64,000 nucleotides of DNA from Cephalotus follicularis. Lineage: Eukaryota > Streptophyta > Magnoliopsida > Oxalidales > Cephalotaceae. The stretch spans positions 49,789-113,788 of the forward strand of contig BDDD01003352.1 of assembly GCA_001972305.1 (NCBI GenBank), in the 5' to 3' direction. The notes beneath the pieces were generated by a model. It was not told the origin of the DNA and searched no databases. It saw nothing but the letters and a program-made list of their open reading frames with translations. Position numbers and translations under genes: made by a program. How positions within the stretch are numbered: the first letter of the stretch is position 1; each line of letters opens with the position of its first letter. Shown in pieces: positions 33,689 to 45,900 of this stretch.

Positions 33689-36600
33689 TGTAATAACCGC
33701 CATTTTTAATTCAATGTATATTGTACGATTAATGAATAAATATACATTGAGTTGGAATTAACGCTTAATTTCCCTTTCAAATTGAGCTAATTATTGTTAT
33801 GAAATTTTATTTGAGGGTTTAATTGAATGAAAATTGGATTAATTGGTTTTGACTTGGAAAATTGAATTAAAATGGAAATGGACTTAAGGAATTAAATAAA
33901 GAATTTGGTGCTAACCGATGATGCCTAAACACCCAAAGTAGCAGCGCTTTGTGGGATAACCGTCAACGCCTTGGTTACACCCTTGATGCATTGGGCATTA
34001 ATACGTGCAGATTGAAAAGGCTCGAGTGCGTACGTGGTGGCATATAACGTTGGGAAAACCGACGACGCCAAGTATCACACCATCGACGCTTTGTGCAATG
34101 ACAGATGTCTATTGCAGGCAACTAACGTAGAGTGGTGGCATGCAACAATGTTTTAAAATGGACAAGTGTTAAGAACATGTCAATCACTGCCTAAACACAT
34201 CACCAGTTGTGTAACATGCAAGAGTGGTGTCTTGCATGTGTCTTGAACCTGCAAACCTGCAGAATCAGGAAAGGAAAGACAAAAACAGAAGAAAGAACAT
34301 AGTGGAGAGAGAGGAAGGAGAAAAATGCCAGGAGCTTGAGTTAAGAGACTGATGAATCACTGGTAAGAATTATCCATTTATATAAGCTGATGAGTGATAG
34401 AAAGCAGTGTTGGAAACGCTTGAGAGAGAAGAAAACGTTTTGGGCAGTAGCTGTTTGCAAGTTGAGGCAGGGAGCTTCAAAGTGGAATTAGGAGCTCAAA
34501 TCAACTGGTAAGCTTCTAGCTCGACATACGTTACTGGTGTATGGATATACAAGTTCAAGGTATGTATAAATGCATGCATGTAACTGCTGTTAACATACAA
34601 CTCTTGGATTAGATTTCTAGAACTTTGCATGTTGAGGTTGAAGAGTTCAAAGTGAGTTTGAGGCTTAGGATATCACTGGTAAGTTGCTGGGGTAATTTCA
34701 ATGTTGGTGTTGTAGCAAATCAACCATATATAGCTACTGATTCATTTTATAATTGACGGTTAACATGTAAACATAGACTGAATTATAAAGATTGAGGTGA
34801 AATTGAAGAACATTGGAGTTAAAGGTGAAGAATCAATTCAAATTGATTCAGCGATTGCTAATTGATGTAGGGGTTTTGACATGTTTTTGAACATATAGTT
34901 TGTATATCTTGTCTAGATAAATCCTATATGATTGCATGTTGATTTAGAAGTGAATTGGCTATGAATTGTGTATGCTCTGTTCTTGATTGTTCTTCTGGAA
35001 ATTGTCTGCATGCCATAAAGCGCCGACACTTTGAATGTAACAGTCGACGCTTTAGGCTTAAATGTCGACGCTTTGGAGATGAGCGGCGACGCTTTACCCT
35101 ACACTGTCAACACTTTAGGGTACTATTTTTATTAATCGTACACAATTACACTAATTTTTCAGTGGGGATGATTTCCAAAACCAACCTCTGCTATGTGTAA
35201 TTGAATTATAGGATTGAACGGCTTGCATATTGTTATTGAATGGATTGAAGTGTGAATTGAACATGCTTTGTTTTTGTTGAATTGTTTGGACACTAGAAAC
35301 CGTCGACACTTTGAATAAACCTTTGAGGGTTAGGATAAAGTGTTTAAGGTTAAGATAAAGTGTTGAAGGTTAGGACAAACTATTGACGCTTAATACAAAA
35401 CAAACCTTCGAATGTTAGGACAAACCTTCGAAGCTTAGTACAATTAATACAAAACAAACCTTTGAAGGTTAGGACAAACCTTCGAAGCTTAGTACAATTC
35501 ATACAGAACAAACTGTTGACGCTTAATGCAAACTGTCAACGGTTAAGGACAAACTTTTGACTCTTGATATAAACTGTCAACGGTTATGGAAAACTGACAA
35601 CGGTTAAAGAAATTTTCAGCTTCTAAGGGGAAAACAGTACTGAGATTGGATGGTATCTACCTGTTATGCTTGAAAAACATGAATTCATATTGGATTACTG
35701 GATTCATACTTCTAAGGATGCATTGAACCGATTATATGGTGTTACTATTCGATTTCATAATTTGAAATTGATTGTGTTATTTGAATCCTTGAATTATTGA
35801 GTGCTATTACTGTTATGCGATTCATATTCCTGCTATTATTGTTATTCAAGTAATTCTAAAATTTTTACTGTTGTATATGGAATTTCAAGGATTGTTTAAA
35901 TTAAGTGCTATGTGCACACGTATTGATTTTCAATAACAATTTTCAAAAAATAAAATCCTATTGTTTATGTAATCACTATTTTCCTCCTATGTGAGGTACT
36001 GATATTGCTACTGTTACTGCTTTTGTACTCCAAGAGAACCACTGTTTTACTGTTTCTGTTTTCTTCCAAATGAGAGGTACTGTTAAATGAACTGTTTAAA
36101 TATACGGATTGTATTGTTTGTCTTTGAATAGTTCTGTGGTCGAGTGATTGGATGATATCACTGATTACAGCGGTGAGCCTACGTGACAGGAGTTGGCTAG
36201 TGCTTATTCACCATACTGATCTGCATCGCAGACCGTGCACTGTTAACTGCTCGCTAAATACCGACAATACTGTTTACCTCCTATCATTAGCGGAGTTGGG
36301 GTGATAGCTAGGTGTCTCAACGTAGGCTAGGAGTTAGCGACGTCTTGATGCCCAATACTGGTCTTCGGACAACCACTGGACTGATTGATTGTACCCTTGT
36401 GCGGTATTCATGATAATTGATTAGATTGTAGCCACTTGGCATGACTGATTATATATATATAGTTTTAAAAATACGAACCATCCTGCATGTTTGCTTTTAT
36501 ATATTCGTTCTCATGCATGATCCCTACTTAGCCGAGTGAGGACAAAGGCTAACCCCCCTACCATTTTAGATTCAAGAGAAGGATTCCAAGTGCTGCTGAA

Positions 36601-36890
36601 GCTTTATTGGAGAGCTTCTATTTTGAATAAGGTTGTTACATTGAGATGTTAAGTTGTATTGTAATAATCATACTCCGTTATGTTTTTTTTTTTTACATTT
36701 ACAATATGTAAATTATGACATTGATTTGTAATGAATTAAGCATGTAGTATGGGCTGCATGCAGGTATTTTAAATAATTCAGTATTATAAATGCTTCCACG
36801 AACGTTAAAGAATTTTCTTTGATTTGATAAATGCTGGATTATTAACTGATAACCATATATATGTTGTTAATGGAAAAATATGGTGTAACA
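33689..36890 (+). repeat. gypsy B 3' LTR (full length)
   Basis: Starts TGTAATAACCGCC, ends GGTGTAACA, 3202 bp. GTCGAC-type clusters at about 33915-34110, 35018-35120 and 35298-35600. It has the segment missing from the 5' LTR, including CAGGAGTTGGC and TAGGAGTTAGC blocks (about 36185-36340) and the CTTAGCC...GGCTAACCCC...TTTTAG module (about 36527-36569). Confidence 0.9.
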
Positions 36891-36895
36891 CTTTG

Positions 36896-36982
36896 TGCAG
36901 TCTTTGATTGTGAAATTAAAATTGGACTCCATGAGTACCTATCGCCTAAAACGTCTTCTAGAACCCCTTCACGCTTCCAACA
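36896..36982 (+). repeat. copia E2 5' LTR, last part
   Basis: Follows B's right target duplication and ends CGCTTCCAACA. The primer-binding site comes immediately after, which shows that this LTR is a 5' LTR. Confidence 0.8.
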
Positions 36983-36984
36983 GT

Positions 36985-36997
36985 TGGTGTCAGAGCC
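36985..36997 (+). other. primer-binding site, copia E2
   Basis: TGGTGTCAGAGCC, one base different from the initiator-Met tRNA-complementary TGGTATCAGAGCC, two bases after the LTR end. Confidence 0.82.
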
Positions 36998-37176
36998 AAC
37001 TGATTAGCACCAATCAATCTTTATACTTTTTCTCATGTGTCTGTTAAAAGTCAAACTATGAGGTTAGAGCTCAGACCAATGCTCTGAGGTTTGGCTTTGA
37101 CTTTGCGAAGCCTGTGTGTGAACATAGTGCTCTGAGGCATTTCTCTTCACAAACTGCATGGGAGTGTAGTGCTCTA

Positions 37177-37630
37177 ACGCATTGCTCTTCATGCTCTACG
37201 TGCAAGCGTAATGCTCTGACGCATTGCGCTTCATGGTCTGCGTGCAAGCATAGTGCTCTAACGCATTGCGCTACCTAGTCTATGTCCGAGGACTTAGAGC
37301 TCCTCTAACTTTTCACTACATAGTCTGTGTCCGAGGACTTAGAGCTCCTCTAACCTCGCTCTACCTAGTCTGTGTCCGAGGACATAGAGCTGCTCTATCT
37401 TTGCGCTACCTTGTCTACGTCCATGGACTTAGAGCTCCTCTAACCTTATGCTACCTAGTCTACGTCCGAGGACTTAGAGCTCCTCTAACCTTGTGCTATC
37501 TTGTCTGTGTCCGAGGACTTAGAGCTCCTCTTACCTTGCGCTACCTAGTCTGCATCCGAGGACTTAGAGCTCCTCTGAACTTGTGCTACCTAGCCTACCC
37601 GCAAGCTTAGACGGTACTCTAACTTCACTG
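37177..37630 (+). repeat. tandem minisatellite in copia E2 leader
   Basis: Eight units of exactly 45 bp start with CTACCTAGTC-like text at 37271, 37316, 37361, 37406, 37451, 37496, 37541 and 37586. Each contains GTCCGAGGACTTAGAGCTCC or a near copy. Upstream, a related 42-bp series starts ACGCATTGC at 37177, 37219 and 37261. The unit length is a multiple of three, so one frame (37266-37610) stays open and would encode a 15-residue repeat. Its place between primer-binding site and gag makes it untranslated leader rather than a gene. Confidence 0.93.
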
Positions 37631-37944
37631 CTAGGAGGTCTTCCACGAGCTTAAAGCTCCGCTAATGTCCTACGAAGTCTTCCCACGCATGTTTTCTCTT
37701 AAATTTCATGGTTAGACAATTAAATTAAATAGTTTATAACTATTATAGGAACACTAGATTTTAGAAATTTAGCGGGAGCTTACATTAGATGTTGCTTATT
37801 GAAGTTTAATATACTAGGTGTATTTCATTGAATGCATGATGGTAGACTTGGGACTAGACCTAGCTTTCTGGTTCCTCTTGTAGATTGTTATTTATTTGCT
37901 TTATTTAATGGTATTCTATTGGTTTATAATAAGGTTGCCTGTGT

Positions 37945-40819
37945 TGTAATGACCAGAATTTTGATTAGAGATATTATTTAGGGAAATATGATTGTTGTTG
38001 TTGAGATTGGCTATTTGTTTTGGACTGGAAATTGAGTTGAAGTGTCTAAAGCGCCGACGGTGTGAAGTTAAGCGGCGACGCTTTAAGGTTGTACACAGAA
38101 CTGTTGAAGGGATGCTTCGAAGCGTCGACAAACTAAGGCAAAGTCACCTAAGCACCGACGGTTTACGTACAGCGGCGACGCTTTGTGTAACTGATGATGC
38201 TCCAAATGCAAGCTTCAGCGCTTTGAAGTCAAGTGTTTCAGTTGACTTGGACGAGACTCAAAAGCGGTGATGCTTGAAAGAGAAGCATCAGTGCTTTAGT
38301 CGAGAAGGAAGTTGAAGAACTCAGAACAAGCCCGTAAGCTGCGACGCTTTGAGCTACAAAATAGTTTCCAAAGTCTGACTTTTTGTCATTTTGTGAGTTA
38401 AATTCATTAATTATTGACATGTGGCAGGCCAGTGGAGAAGGATTTGAGATATTATCAGATGATATAACAAGTATCACCGTTTGATTGGTGGATTTAAGGC
38501 ACATGGGCATTTATTGGAGATGACTCATGAGAAAGAGAAGGAGACTTACTCCCTAAGTAAACCGGTCTATTTACTGGCTTAAGGGCTGAGTTCAGTCATT
38601 TTAGCTGAGGAAAGGAAGAGTTTTCTGCTGGGAGCAAGTGGATAATTTGTGGGAGAGCAAGAGAGAATGAGATTAAAGTGAGGTAAGGAAATTCTATATC
38701 CATTTTTATGAAAGTTTCCCCTGTTTTGATTCAAATTATGCAGTAGATTGTTTTAGTCATATCTTGCCCATTTCTTAATGACATTTCAAATGGTTTGATG
38801 TTTTAGAAACTTCAAGATGTCTACTTTAACTGTTATGTTTTATGCTTCTTGAAATTCTGTCGAATTCTTAATATGAATCCATGTTTCATTTTACTGCTTA
38901 TGTTTTGTTTTCATATGGAAGCTTTGACTTTAAAAATTCATAACGGATTCGATTCTCAACCAAATTTTATGAACTTGAGCTTTATGAATTCTTGAAGATG
39001 TCTACTTTAATCTTTATGTTTTAAGTTTTCTCTGAAAAGGTTTATTTTTATATGAAATCCAATATTTAGAAATGTTATGCAAAACTGTTTTATGAATGTT
39101 TTGAGTTAAATTACTCAAAGTAATGAGAATGCTTTATGAATTGTGAAAGGAAAGGGAATGTGTGTTTCTACATGAGAAACCAGTTTTTGAAATGTTGTAC
39201 AAGGCTGTTTTACAAATGTTTTATGATATGATTTTGTGAATGCATTTGATTTAATTACTCAAATGAAGAGAAATGTTTATGAATTGTGAAAGAAATGTTA
39301 TACGATGATGTTTATGAATGCTTTGAGCTGATCACTCAAAGCATTAAGAAATATTTTATGAAATGAATTTATGAGAATGAACTACTGGATTACGATCTAG
39401 GGAGGATTAATCTAGTAAAGATTAATGAGAATGAACCACCATTGGATTGCGATCCAAGGGGAATGAATCCCAGATGGATTAATGTTAATGGATCGGAGAG
39501 TGCTAACGGACATGCATGTGATGTAAAGTTAGTAATCGGGGAGTGCACAATGCCCCGGTGAAGTGGTGTGAAAGGGTTCATGACTATTAAGTTTTTATGA
39601 AATGTTCTGAATTATGAGATATGATCAGAAAAAGAAAAGGAATGTGAAATGTTCTGGTTTTACAAAATATACCAGTTTATGATTTTAATGACAATTTCAA
39701 GTATGGATAGGCTATATACCAGCATATGTATGATTTTGTGAAACGTTCTGATCATGAGACATGATCAGAAAAAGGAAATGAATGTCAAATGTTGTTGTTT
39801 TATAAAATATACCAGAAAATGAATTTAAAGATGTTTTCAAGTATGATGTGATACATGCCACAAGAATGTATGATTGGAAAACATTTTTGATTGTTTTCAA
39901 GTATGTCGGTGTTATACACCAGAAGATGCATGCTTTTAGAAACGTTTTGATTTTATGAAAGTTATCCGAAAAATGGATTTCGATAGTGAAATGTTCTGGT
40001 TTTGTAAAAGTAGAAGAAGATTGTCAATGATGTTTTGAAATGAATAATGTTGAAACATTTTGATAAAGATTGTCAAAAACAACAGATTTTACTGACGTTT
40101 TACGACTAAGATCCTTACTGGACTATTTGAGCTCACTCCTTTCAATGCCTTGTTTTAAATGAATTTCCAGGAAACGTCAAGCGTGGAATTGCGACCTTTG
40201 AGGAAAGTTCGTAAACAAACTATATGAAAGGAAGTATGTTATGCTATGAAGTTTTGCTTTAATGTTATGCGTTAATGTTTTCCGTTGTGTAACGTTTTAT
40301 GATAGACGTTGTATAGATGTTAATGTATGGAAATGAATGCTATAGTTTATGATGTTTATAGTAAGATAATGATATCCAAGGTTATTGAACATACTTGATA
40401 GTATGAGAAGTTAATGATAAATGTGAGCAATGAGTATGACTGTTATATGATGTGATGTTTTCTGTTGTGTAATGTTTATGCCTAGTTATGTATAAATGTA
40501 AGGTAGGCAAAAGAATGGTTATCATGAAAAGTATGATGTAAGGTATTGAAAGTTATGACATGATTGAGACTATGAGAAATATGATGACTCTAACTTAGTC
40601 TTCGAAGTTGTATGTATATTTTGATCCTATGAAGCTATTGAAGATGATAAGATAATTCCGATGTGATATGATATGATAGATCATAAATGATTAAACGATT
40701 TGATGGTTAACATAAAAGATTGTTAAAGGGATTATGGTTAAGGTTTCACCCCCATGTAATGCAACCGATCTTTGTAGTTCGCTTTGAGCTATTAGCGGCC
40801 TCGGATCAGGGGTGCTACA
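37945..40819 (+). mobile_element. solo LTR F inside copia E2 leader
   Basis: Starts TGTAATGACCAG, ends GGGGTGCTACA, 2875 bp, flanked by TGTGT (37940-37944 and 40820-40824). No internal region. It carries a GTCGAC-type cluster at 38045-38350 (for example GCGGCGACGCTTT and AGCGTCGACAAAC), a donor-like GAG/GTAAGG near 38680, and imperfect repeats of about 141 bp at 39600-39960 (ATGATCAGAAAAAG then AAAATATACCAG). Orientation is taken as plus from the TGTAATGACC start, which resembles the B and C LTRs. No coding region. Confidence 0.88.
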
Positions 40820-40824
40820 TGTGT

Positions 40825-41888
40825 GCACCAATAATCTCCTTACCTCTTTATTCTCTCTAGGATAGAATTCTCTTCTCCCTCAAATTGTATTCTCTTCTCT
40901 ATTATATTATGTGTAATGAAAGATGTAGATGCAGTGGACATAGAAAGAGAGGTTGCTCGGAGCTTGTGTAGGAGACTACAAGACCAAGTGAACGCCATGA
41001 ATGCATGGTTGCATTTGTAATAAAGTAGTTTAAATAACTCACATAAGAGACCCAGTGGTCACACTTGGCTTTTGTGATCACTTATAGCTTAAGTCCCAAG
41101 TCAAGCCACTTTCTTTTATGTTGGACATATGATGCATAAGATGGATTTATTTTTCATTTATATTTGTGCATGCTCAACCGTAATCAATTGTATTGGAAGA
41201 TAAAATTGGATTTTATAAATGACTTGGTTAAATATATAAAAATTTGTGAGACCTTAAATTCCTCTAACTGCTTAAATAATAAGTCTATATGCGGTGAGTA
41301 CACAAGTATGTGAACCCATCGTTGGCCTTCCACAATTCTTGCAGAATGGGGTGGCTATACTGTATGCGGCTCATGCTGTGGCTAAGGTATACACTATGCC
41401 CATACCTATTCAGCTGCAGTACAAGGTGCTGGAAGGAAATTGTTATGTCTTGGTACTTGGACATGAACACGTGCGGGTGTCTTAAGACTGACAAATTTCT
41501 TTGAGGGTTGTGGGTTTCACTTATACCGAGATCTTGCGATTCGGCATGACCATCGGAGAGGACACTTGAGCCGGGAAGCCGAATGTATGATCGGATCTTG
41601 CATGGTAGGGTTAGATCCCAATGCAAATTTGTACGTTGTGCCTACCTATCTCGGATATTATGGTTGACATACCGTGGATGAGGCCTAATATTGAGAGGTA
41701 GATTCTGATCCCCACTAGGAAGCTTAGAGTCTACCGAATTCCACAGGGAAGTGTGGGGTACGATTAGAATAGTGGAAGGGCCATATACACTAAAGACCAA
41801 ATGTTATGGTTGTAATATTAAAATATGTTGAATAATCTGCTAATATTTCCTCTTTTGTTTCCTTATAGGTTGCTAGTTGAATATAATC
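40825..41888 (+). other. copia E2 leader, second part
   Basis: No family motif and no convincing ORF. It is bounded by F's right target duplication and the gag ATG. It ends TTTCCTTATAG, acceptor-like, 20 bases before the ATG, so part of the leader could be spliced; this is inference. Short open frames at 41294-41504 are not supported. Confidence 0.6.
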
Positions 41889-41914
41889 ATGTCTATCAGC
41901 ACCGCTATAGCCCG
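41889..41914 (+). pseudogene. copia E2 gag start, interrupted
   Basis: MSISTAIA, the usual beginning of some copia gag proteins, followed after 26 bases by insertion of minus-strand gypsy G. The last five bases, GCCCG, would be G's target duplication. The rest of gag is not in the window. The assignment rests on the short N-terminus and its place after the leader. Confidence 0.5.
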
Positions 41915-44900
41915 TGTCACGCCCCGAACCATGGGGAAACCCCCACGACTCGACACGTGATATACCTTCCCTTCATCCATTCATAATACATAAAACATAC
42001 TCCAAAAAGTGCTATAAATTTAAAACTTTAAACAACCATATCATGTCAGCGGAATAATCATTTGAATATATTCTAACTCTTGGAATTTCCCAAAAATCGG
42101 GCATGATGTATTCGTGTATCGGACTAAACCCTCTGTAAAGAAAACACAATTTATATAACCACACTCCCGAAGGAGGAATCAACAGTTTATATCTTTGGGC
42201 TCAGCCCTCAGCAACCACAACTAACTCATAATTATATCACTCTAGTACCTGTGCATATCCAATACATCAACACACATATCTAAACTAAGCACTGCCAGAA
42301 GTCGGCATCTCGATAGATGAAATAAAACATGTGTCTAATATTGTCTTTGGAATGTCTCTTATACATATCAGTCTTATTATAATCCATATACACAAGATAG
42401 ATAACAATAATCTAATTATTATCCCGTAATATACATTAAATATCCCATCCATCTTGGTCTGTCGTATTGCAATCCTTCACCTGTGCCTGATCCATTCCAT
42501 TACAATGAAATGGGTCAGCGACATATAGTCGGGTAGGCATACTCTATGCTATGCATGCAACAGTATAACAATGTATGTGTGCAACCGTATAACACTATGC
42601 AATGTATGCATCAGTGTAACAGTTTGACAGTGTACTGTATAACCGTATGCCATGTGATGCAACAGTATAACAATATGTACGCATGGCATGTCATATATAT
42701 ATATATATATGAATGACAATTGCGGACTGCTTCCGTATACCAACCGTCCCAAACTAGTGGTATACTTAGCTAGTCCTAAAAACACCAAAGGCCATAGGGA
42801 TACAGACACTTCATACAAACAATCCGCAATGATCCATGGGTACAAACAATCTGTAAGGTCAAGTACTCCTCAGCCTCTCCGGCGTGAGGTAGTACTCCCC
42901 ACCGTCCATGCACCATCCGTGCCATAACCATGTGGAGCATAGGATAACACCGGCCACATAATCTGTAGCGTACCGTAATGCTAGACCCAAAGGTACTAGC
43001 CCATAATAGAGATCTCTGTGAACAGTGTCATGCTTGACATACTGTGTCCATAGACACACCTTATCCGTACCCCTCCACAATGCGGTGATTGCTCAAATCA
43101 CCCAAAAAGGGAGGAAACCATAGCAGTAAAATATGTGGCATGCATCCATAATTCTCTATGACGGAAATGAAGAATTATGAACGGGCTCTCCCGTAATGTC
43201 TCAAACAACCATAACCATACCGTACCCATAACCCGGAATCGTATATCCGGGAAAATGTTAGGGACCTAATAGAAAGGATCACATAGGATCCACATCAGTC
43301 AAAACCGTTTATAAAACCATTTCCCGTAACAGTTTCTGTAACCGTTTGTAAAACCGTTTTCGTATCCCTATTTCCGTAACTGTAAAACCGTTTGTTGGTC
43401 CCTATTGTAGTTAAACCTATGGAGAGGTAGTTCAATTGGGATATCTGCATCCAGACATCACAATCAAACTATCCTAACCATCCGTTGAAAACCATTTTGA
43501 AAGCTTTAGAAAACCATTTCAAAATCCATTGAAAACTATGTTGAAAACCATTTGTATAAAATCTCCTTTTTATGAAACTTTCTTTAAAGATTCATTTGAA
43601 AATTGATCCGTAGTTGAAAAGTGTTCAAAGAGGATTTCCATAGGCTATAAGGCTTTAGGGAAGCTTCCTATGGAATCCATTGAAAATAAAACCATTCGGG
43701 ATTGAAAATCATGTAAAAGTGTAAAATTTGCCTAAACATAGCCTGAAGTGTCGATGCCTTCGCACTAGGCATCAACGGTTAAGGCATTATACCTTAAGCA
43801 TCGATGCATAGCCATTTGCAATGCATCATCGTCGATCAATTACCCATGAGTGTTGACTCATCAATCCAAAGAGTCGAATGATGAACCTTAAGGCGTCGAC
43901 GGTTTTTCAACAAATGGGCAGTTCATCAGCAGTTGAAGAAAACCGTATGAAAATTCGATTCAAGTCAGTTACAATTCGTTTCAAAAGAAGTTATAATCTC
44001 CAAACATAAACTGAAACCCAAAACCAGTTTCAAAAACCATTAAAATCCATTTTCATAATCCTAGAATTGAGAGAAGGCAGAATTCAACTTCTCTCAATTC
44101 TCCGTCCTGTCCGTATACCCGTACACAGTTCCTTAAGCCATGAAATCATCAATCATGCATAACCATAACAATCTATTTAGCGCACAACCATCAAGTAATA
44201 GCCATATCAATCCATACAATCCATTCAAAATGCATGCAAGCAAGATAGTATAACCTACCTCAATTGTTAAACATGCAAATTCCACCACCGTTCATTTCCA
44301 CTCCCCTTGACGTCATTAGAACAGAGCTCTTCATGTGCCCACTGCTCTCTTAGCATCGCTGTAGTAACTATCACGGGCTAGCCCCTTTACATTGCATGAA
44401 CATAACACTTTTGCTACGACATACACATCGGAATCACTACATTGTAATCATCGGAGCTCAGGCCAGATTTCGGCCAACACAATGAGCTCCGACAATGACA
44501 TAAACAGACTCCAAATTGTCCGATCTACATAACGCTGTCGTAGACTCACCATGACTTCCCATGAAACGCGCTATCACGGTCGGCAGTGAGCCTAAATCAC
44601 TGAGTTGACTCGTCAGTCTTCCACAACTCTGGACACTTCACAAAAAAGGCTTACAACCTTCGGCTCTAAACCTCTCTGCCCGAGACTTGCTGAGAATCAG
44701 CGTTGACACTCCTCTCCGGAGCTCTGGCCAGGTCGCTCAAGCTCCGGTCACGCCATCATTCGCCTCCAAATCTTGTGATCAACCCATTGGTGGTTGAAAC
44801 TCATCGTGACTCAGGGTCAAACGCAGTATCACCGGCAACGGCAGGTTAGAACGACTAAGTCGACTCAGTCGGCTAATTCCCGTTGATTCCGGTCGAACAA

Positions 44901-45307
44901 CGCCTTGACCGATACCAAAATGGGCGTAGCTAGTTCTCAAGATGAAGAACATCTCCACCCGCGACACTATCGACAGTGAAAACAACATCGACTGTGGAAA
45001 CCCGTCAGGGAGAAAAGAGAAGAAAGAGAAGAACAGAGGAAGGGTTACCATCGGGATGAGGACCTGGACCGCTCACAGTCTGTTCCTGGTCTTGCGCCTT
45101 GCTCGGTTTTCTTCTCCAACGAGTTCTCTCCCACAGCCTCTCGCCTTCTTTCCCATTCCCGGGAGCTATGCGCCCAGGTCACTCTTCTTTTCTTAAGAGC
45201 CGGGCGTTTCTAGAAAATACCCGAGCTCTATCTCTTTTTTTTATAGTTATATTTATTTTATTCAATTTTATTTATTTACATGTTTATTATTATTTTGGGA
45301 ATTAAAT
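41915..45307 (-). repeat. gypsy G 3' LTR
   Basis: About 3.4 kb. Its 3' end is clear (plus strand TGTCACGCCCCGAACC at 41915). The 5' end should begin TGT next to the polypurine tract, but the sequence there reads TTTAATTCCC, so the first bases are lost or mutated. A degenerate GTCGAC-type cluster is at 43744-43910 (GTGTCGATGCCTTC, GCATCGATGC, GGCGTCGACGG). Donor-like GAG/GTAGG is at 44261-44254 (minus) and acceptor-like TTTCTTTACAG ends at 42133 (minus). A short AT run is at 42693-42711. Open frames inside are not supported as genes. Confidence 0.75.
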
Positions 45308-45319
45308 CTTCCCCTACTT
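45308..45319 (-). other. polypurine tract of element G
   Basis: AAGTAGGGGAAG on the minus strand, preceded by GAATTTGGGTACGAGATTTC, which parallels the pre-LTR sequence of elements B and C. Confidence 0.65.
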
Positions 45320-45900
45320 AAAGAAATCTCGTACCCAAATTCTTTAGGTTAAAACATGTGAGGGTACAATGTTTTCATTTCATCCTCACACCCCTTGTGG
45401 CTTTCTCAAGCCCATAACATAATCAGTCATTCATTACCCCTTGAGATCTATAGATACATGCGATCTACCATTCATATACAACTGTCCCATACCGGCGTAT
45501 AGGAATGGAATCAAATCTACAATCATCTAGGGATCCATACCATAACCATTCCATAACTTTTCCATGACCATGCATTACCATACACACTGGGAAGTTGGGG
45601 TTTGTTGGCCCTTTGCATATGATCATCAAAACTCTATATAAGAGGAATTAAGATCCCCTTTTTCATAGGAATAATGGATGAGAGCAAAACTTTGTCATTA
45701 TCTCTAACCATTCGATGAATGACCGTACAATCCGTAACTATATAACTCATGCCATTGTCATTCAGCGTCGATATCGTTCCAAAAAAATCTCTGAATATAT
45801 ATATATATATATATATATGAGTTTTCATCAGCCTTCTCAGTCATTTCTTGCACAACCTTTGGTCCCAAAAGACTCTGCCACGCATAAGGATGCCAACCGT
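45320..45900 (-). other. degenerate internal region of element G
   Basis: Where the rest of integrase and the chromodomain should be, I see no recognisable motif beyond a GPKVVQEMTEKA-like fragment near 45870-45830. An AT microsatellite at about 45797-45819 follows it. The remainder is noncoding filler. Confidence 0.6.

Larger units (their letters stand above)
29838..36890 (+). mobile_element. Ty3/gypsy element B, deleted (non-autonomous)
   Basis: 5' LTR 29838-32190, primer-binding site 32194-32205, about 1.5 kb of internal sequence, polypurine tract, 3' LTR 33689-36890. Flanks are CTTAG (29833-29837) and CTTTG (36891-36895), a 4/5 match. The internal region keeps a gag start, knuckle remnants and part of protease, but RT, RNase H and integrase are gone. 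The 5' LTR is about 0.85 kb shorter than the 3' LTR because of an internal deletion. The gag start is close to those of A and C, so it is a Tekay/Del relative. Confidence 0.88.
27713..41914 (+). mobile_element. copia element E2, 5' part (host of B, F and G)
   Basis: 5' LTR 27713-29837 plus 36896-36982, primer-binding site 36985-36997, a long leader (36998-41888) and the first codons of gag (41889-41914), where minus-strand gypsy G interrupts it. The rest would lie beyond the right edge of the window. The LTR belongs to the same family as E1. The leader contains a 45-bp tandem array and solo LTR F. It inserted in E1 pol in opposite orientation. Confidence 0.78.

Noticed and set aside
37266..37610. 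114-codon open frame with a 15-residue repeat
   Set aside because: It is a by-product of a 45-bp tandem array in the copia leader; there is no start context or homology to support a protein. Kept only as a repeat and a finding.
41285..41626. Open frames on both strands in the copia E2 leader
   Set aside because: No motif is recognisable and the region lies between primer-binding site and gag start, so it is treated as leader.
25504..41914. E1 and E2 as one element broken by an inversion
   Set aside because: Their LTR starts are too different for two LTRs of one insertion, whereas simple nesting of two family members explains the layout. Not fully excluded, because E2's 3' end is outside the window.
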